A DNA stretch of 31,050 bases from Isotricha intestinalis (Eukaryota > Ciliophora > Litostomatea > Vestibuliferida > Isotrichidae), in contig JAJJLU010003792.1 of NCBI GenBank assembly GCA_023807065.1, positions 1-31,050 on the forward strand, written 5' to 3'. A program made the translations under genes and the position numbers. The notes below the pieces were generated by a model. That model ran no database searches. It saw only the letters and a list, made by a program, of their open reading frames with translations, and was not told where the DNA came from. Every line of letters starts with the position of its first letter. The stretch's first letter is position 1. Shown piece by piece: positions 27,522-31,050 of the stretch.

Positions 27522-29957
27522 TTAAAAATCAATTAAATATTTTGATAAATAGTATAATTTTTTAATTTCAAATTTTAAACTCATTTGTCTAATGAAAACT
27601 ATTATATTAATATATAATAATTGTATTAAAAAATGAAAAAATAAAGAGAATAAAGAAGATTCAAATAAAGCAATTTGAGTTTTTTCAAAAATAGAACAAA
27701 ATAAAGAAACATAAAAAACGGAGAATAAAAATATAATAATTATTAAAGAAAGAAATAAATAAACTCTTATTTTATAATTTCTTAAAACAATTTTTGATTT
27801 TTGATAAAAATGAAATAAATTTTTTTTTTCTTTTTTAAATAATTGTTTAAAGTCCCTTTTTCCAGAATATAATATTTGTAAAATAGAAAATAAAAAAGAA
27901 CAAATTAAAGAAGAATAAAAAGAATATATTACTTCATTTTTAATAATATATTCTAAAGAAGAAATATTATCTCTTTGATATCTTTTTCTTATTCTTTTTT
28001 TTGTGAAAAACATTGTGTTAATTGTAATAATTAAAATAATATTTAAAATCAAAGCAATAAATTGAATAATAAAAGTTTCAAAAATATTTCTATGATAAAA
28101 TATTGATATATATATTATTTTCTTTTGAAATAATATCTTAAAAATTAGAAATAATTTTCTTTTATCATTTAATTTATCTTTATTATAAGTATTATCCTTT
28201 CCTTTAAAAGAAGAATTTTTTTCTTCTGTTTCAATAGTATATATTTCATTTATATTTTCTAAATTAATTGAATGAAAACTCATATTTTTTAAATTTTCAT
28301 CATTTGAAGAATAATAATTTTTTAATGAAGAATCCATCTTTGTTTCTATTGTTTTTTTTTCTTTTAATTCATTTCTTAATGAAGATTCTTCATTTAAATT
28401 TTTTGGAGGATTACTTTTTAAATTTTTTTTTAAATATTTTGATAAATGTAAAGTTATTAATTTAAAATTATTTGAAATATATATTATATAAGATATTATT
28501 AATAATATAAATAATATACCATAAAAGATTTGAAAATAATTTTTTTTAATTATATTTATTTTGAAAAAATTATTATAACAAGAATATAAATGTTTATTAT
28601 TATTTTTAAAAATATGATAATTCTTATTTTTTATATTTAAAAAATTTGCATTTATTGGATTTTTCAAATTTTTTTTATCAATTAAATTATTTTGAATATT
28701 ACAACTACATTTGATATAAGATAAATTACTAGGAAATTCTTTAAAACAATTATCTTGACATAAATTATAATTAAAAAAGAAATCAACTTGTCTATCAATT
28801 AATAAAACATCTCTTTTTCTTTCATCAAAAAAAGAAAGACAGAAATCATTAAATAATTGATTATTATAATTAAAAGGATCAAAACCTTTTTCCATAATAT
28901 AATTTAATCTTGATATATTGAATTTAAATTGTTTAATAGGATGAAATATATTAATGTAATTTTCACCACAAATTGAAATATCTATTTCTTCATAAGTATT
29001 ATTTTCATTATGAAATATAAAAAATTCATAAAAAACTAAATTTGTGTGATTTTCAGTAATATTATATTCAATTTGAGCAATTATTATATCATAAATATTA
29101 ATATTTCTCTGAGAAGAAATTTTATTTTTACAAGTTTCTAAATTAGAATATGAATATTCATTTTCAATTGCAAATATTTTTTGACAAGTTTCATTTCTGT
29201 AAATACTAATAATATAATTATTGCCTTTAAATAAATTAACATGAGTTTTTAATTTATTAATATTAGTTGTATAAACAATATATTCATTAACTATATTATT
29301 TAAAATATTAAAAATATTATCATTATCCATATTTACAAAATATTCTTGAATATTTAAAATACAATAAGGTTCACTTTCACATTCATGATTAAAATAATTT
29401 TGATTATATTTTATAGGACAATCTTCAACACATTGATTGTTAAATAAAAATAAATCATTCTCTAAACAAGCATTACAGAAAGAAGATTTATCTTTTAAAC
29501 AATTTTTAACACATTGATTATTATTAATTTCTAAAATAGGATAATCATCATTGCAATCATCAATACATTTAATATTATATTTTTCATCTTTATAAAATTT
29601 TTCTATTGTTTTATTGCATAATTCATTACAATGTCTTTTATCAATAGTATTTGAAACTGCTCCATTTGGACATTCTTTTAAATTATTATAAATGTCATCA
29701 TCTATTATATAATAACTATTAGGTATTTCATTTTCTGATATACAATTTTTTTCTCCTTTTATATGATATAAATTTAAATCTTTACAATTTATACAATTAT
29801 TATTTTCAGTTCCATAATCATTTGGACATTCTTCTAAACAATTTATATAATTGTTTTCTAAATTATATAATAAATAATTAAAGTTATTTTTACATTTTAT
29901 ACATTTTTGGATCGGAACTATCTTTTGAAATATTTTGACATTTAATGCAATTTTCAT
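27522..29957 (-). CDS. Cysteine-rich multi-pass surface protein, C-terminal part
   Basis: In this frame the chain has a cysteine-rich region at about residues 18-195 with repeated C-x2-C and C-x3-C units (CIKCKNNF, CINCKDLN, CNELCNKT, CVKNCLKD, CNACLEND), of furin/GCC2-like type. A non-cytosolic domain without many Cys follows (about 200-465). Five membrane spans come next, near 471-494 (FQIFYGILFILLIISYIIYI), 624-645, 674-697, 732-757 and 764-790. A Ser/Glu/Lys-rich cytosolic loop (about 505-600) lies between the first and second. The last span runs into VFIRQMSLKFEIKKLYYLSKYL, faintly like polycystin-1-type ends. The Met at 29957 is probably not the start: an overlapping frame carries the N-terminal part, and the true junction is near 29904-29908. 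Function unknown; the architecture suggests a surface receptor or adhesion protein. Confidence 0.75.
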   Translation of the reverse strand: MKIALNVKIFQKIVPIQKCIKCKNNFNYLLYNLENNYINCLEECPNDYGTENNNCINCKDLNLYHIKGEKNCISENEIPNSYYIIDDDIYNNLKECPNGAVSNTIDKRHCNELCNKTIEKFYKDEKYNIKCIDDCNDDYPILEINNNQCVKNCLKDKSSFCNACLENDLFLFNNQCVEDCPIKYNQNYFNHECESEPYCILNIQEYFVNMDNDNIFNILNNIVNEYIVYTTNINKLKTHVNLFKGNNYIISIYRNETCQKIFAIENEYSYSNLETCKNKISSQRNINIYDIIIAQIEYNITENHTNLVFYEFFIFHNENNTYEEIDISICGENYINIFHPIKQFKFNISRLNYIMEKGFDPFNYNNQLFNDFCLSFFDERKRDVLLIDRQVDFFFNYNLCQDNCFKEFPSNLSYIKCSCNIQNNLIDKKNLKNPINANFLNIKNKNYHIFKNNNKHLYSCYNNFFKINIIKKNYFQIFYGILFILLIISYIIYISNNFKLITLHLSKYLKKNLKSNPPKNLNEESSLRNELKEKKTIETKMDSSLKNYYSSNDENLKNMSFHSINLENINEIYTIETEEKNSSFKGKDNTYNKDKLNDKRKLFLIFKILFQKKIIYISIFYHRNIFETFIIQFIALILNIILIITINTMFFTKKRIRKRYQRDNISSLEYIIKNEVIYSFYSSLICSFLFSILQILYSGKRDFKQLFKKEKKNLFHFYQKSKIVLRNYKIRVYLFLSLIIIIFLFSVFYVSLFCSIFEKTQIALFESSLFSLFFHFLIQLLYINIIVFIRQMSLKFEIKKLYYLSKYLIDF

Positions 29958-31050
29958 AACATTTTATATAAGAATTATCGATTAAAACATATTCATCTAA
30001 TTCTCCTGTAAAACATTCAAAAGATAAATTATCTTTATCTTCTTCTTTATTATTATAATCTTTTGAACATTCAGTACATAAATTTTTTTCTAATCCAATA
30101 CATTTTTTACATCCTTTATAACACACATTAAACACCATTTCACATTCTTTTGTATTTGGAAATGATTGAGAAATTCCTCTATATTTTAAATATGAACTTC
30201 CTGTATTTTTTCCTATAAAAGTAATATTTTCTATTGCTAATGAAATATTATATATAATATTATTATTATTTATTTTTATTTCTCCTATGTTATTATTATC
30301 ATTATATTCTATTAAATAAATTTTAATGTCTTCATTTTCAGGATCTTCAGAATAAAATAAATTAGGTTTAATTTCAATTGTTTCATTTATTGATATATAA
30401 TATTCTTCATTTGAACATAATATTGTATTAAATAATTCAAATATATTATTTCCTTCATTTCTTAATGGAATAACTGATTGAGAACCTTTTATATTATAAA
30501 ATATAGCATATAAATTATCATGAAATTTACCAATATTAGGTAAATCTGCATGTTTATTTTTTAAAGAAAAAGTTTTGAAATTAAAATTAAAATCATCTAA
30601 ACTTATTATTTCAATGATTGCAACTTGAATATATCTGTTTAAATAGTCTGAATCATTACTTAAACAAGTAATAATAAATTTTTTATCAGAAACTAATGTT
30701 ATATCAGCTTCTTCAATATAAGAAAAACAATTATCTAAAATTAAAAATTTATTATTATTTAAATTATCTTTATATAAATTTATTAAATTATCACTTGAAT
30801 TATAATACCAAAAAATACAATAAAATTTAGAAGATTCTAAAAAACAACTTGTACCAATTTCAGGTTCATTAATATTATAGTTTTCAATTAAATTAATAAC
30901 TTTATCAAAAGCACATCCTGCTTGTTCTTTTGAAACATTAATTTTTATTGGCGATGATTTTTCTATTAAATTATTTTCCTCATTATATAATATAATATAA
31001 TAATTTTGGCAATTGTCATGAATATATTCACATAAAATATAATTTTCATA
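29890..31050 (-). CDS. Cysteine-rich multi-pass surface protein, N-terminal part (runs off edge)
   Basis: This frame is open without a stop from the right edge (31050) to TAA at 29892-29890, although the first ATG inside the window is only at 30138; the start therefore lies beyond the window. The region 31050 to about 30170 encodes roughly 290 residues of short polar/hydrophobic strands with sparse cysteines (GTSCFLES, LDNCFSYIEE, IITCLSND), resembling a beta-propeller-like ectodomain. The cysteine-rich repeats begin at CYKGCKKC (about 30120), with CYENCIKCQNI near the end. The repeat would be completed by CIKC in the next frame after removing one A from the A5 run at 29904-29908. It is thus the front part of the same gene as 27522-29957, at least 1170 residues in the window. 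Confidence 0.75.
   Translation of the reverse strand, partial: YENYILCEYIHDNCQNYYIILYNEENNLIEKSSPIKINVSKEQAGCAFDKVINLIENYNINEPEIGTSCFLESSKFYCIFWYYNSSDNLINLYKDNLNNNKFLILDNCFSYIEEADITLVSDKKFIITCLSNDSDYLNRYIQVAIIEIISLDDFNFNFKTFSLKNKHADLPNIGKFHDNLYAIFYNIKGSQSVIPLRNEGNNIFELFNTILCSNEEYYISINETIEIKPNLFYSEDPENEDIKIYLIEYNDNNNIGEIKINNNNIIYNISLAIENITFIGKNTGSSYLKYRGISQSFPNTKECEMVFNVCYKGCKKCIGLEKNLCTECSKDYNNKEEDKDNLSFECFTGELDEYVLIDNSYIKCYENCIKCQNISKDSSDPKMYKM

Noticed and set aside
29918..29939. 22-base GT...TAG stretch that would restore frame in the cysteine-rich gene if spliced
   Set aside because: It would remove the middle of a canonical C-x3-C-x2-C...C-x2-C repeat; a single-base indel in the adjacent A5 run keeps the repeat intact.
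1..31050. tRNA, rRNA, CRISPR arrays, bacterial-type operons or telomere repeats
   Set aside because: No conserved tRNA arms, repeat-spacer pattern, ribosome binding sites or C/A-rich terminal repeats were seen on either strand.

Overview
KIND OF ORGANISM. This is a eukaryotic, protist-like nuclear segment. The lines I counted are roughly 15-20% G+C. Genes are compact, almost intron-free and A-rich just before the ATG, and coding DNA favours AT-ending codons with many Asn/Lys/Ile runs. TAA ends nearly every gene (one clear TAG), Gln is written CAA, and no in-frame TAA, TAG or TGA is needed inside intact genes, so the standard code fits. Three features point to a ciliate: a 26-nt GT...AG intron, a family of very large multi-membrane-pass PAS proteins of the ciliate/protist TmcB-like type, and an enzyme for making 2-aminoethylphosphonate ('ciliatine', first found in rumen ciliates). 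A very AT-rich ciliate with the standard code suggests a litostome, perhaps a rumen entodiniomorph. That assignment is inference; anaerobic amoebae or parabasalids are not excluded. No tRNA, rRNA, CRISPR array, telomere repeat or intact transposon was seen. LAYOUT. 1-184 (-): start of a dynamin-like GTPase, cut by the window edge. 495-851: a possible 41-codon coiled-coil frame (-) and a doubtful transposase-like fragment (+). 899-5136 (+): a coiled-coil protein, a UBE2S-type ubiquitin-conjugating enzyme, a TBC-domain Rab GAP and an unknown acidic Asn-rich protein. 5167-7703 (-): a VDAC-like organelle porin and a charged coiled-coil protein. 8156-9667 (+): a RING/TRAF-zinc-finger/SPRY-like protein. 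9720-10162: an island of clearly higher G+C holding a broken reading frame. 10476-11747 (+): a long coiled-coil protein. 12326-14548 (+): an aminotransferase-decarboxylase fusion that should make 2-aminoethylphosphonate from phosphonopyruvate. From 15183 to the right edge the window is almost entirely large membrane proteins: a TmcB-like PAS protein (-) with one 26-nt intron, a decayed paralogue (-, about 20.93-21.74 kb), a second TmcB-like PAS protein (+) interrupted by one frame break, and a cysteine-rich multi-pass surface protein (-) that also has one frame break and runs off the right edge. HOW THE GENES RELATE. These are individually transcribed eukaryotic genes, not operons. The most coherent block is the right half, where TmcB-like sensors sit head to head around the relic of a third copy, indicating local duplication and loss. 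The fusion enzyme carries two consecutive steps of phosphonate synthesis in one chain; the upstream PEP mutase is not in the window. The UBE2S-like E2 keeps both its catalytic core and an APC/C-tail-like C-terminus, so it is probably a cell-cycle factor.
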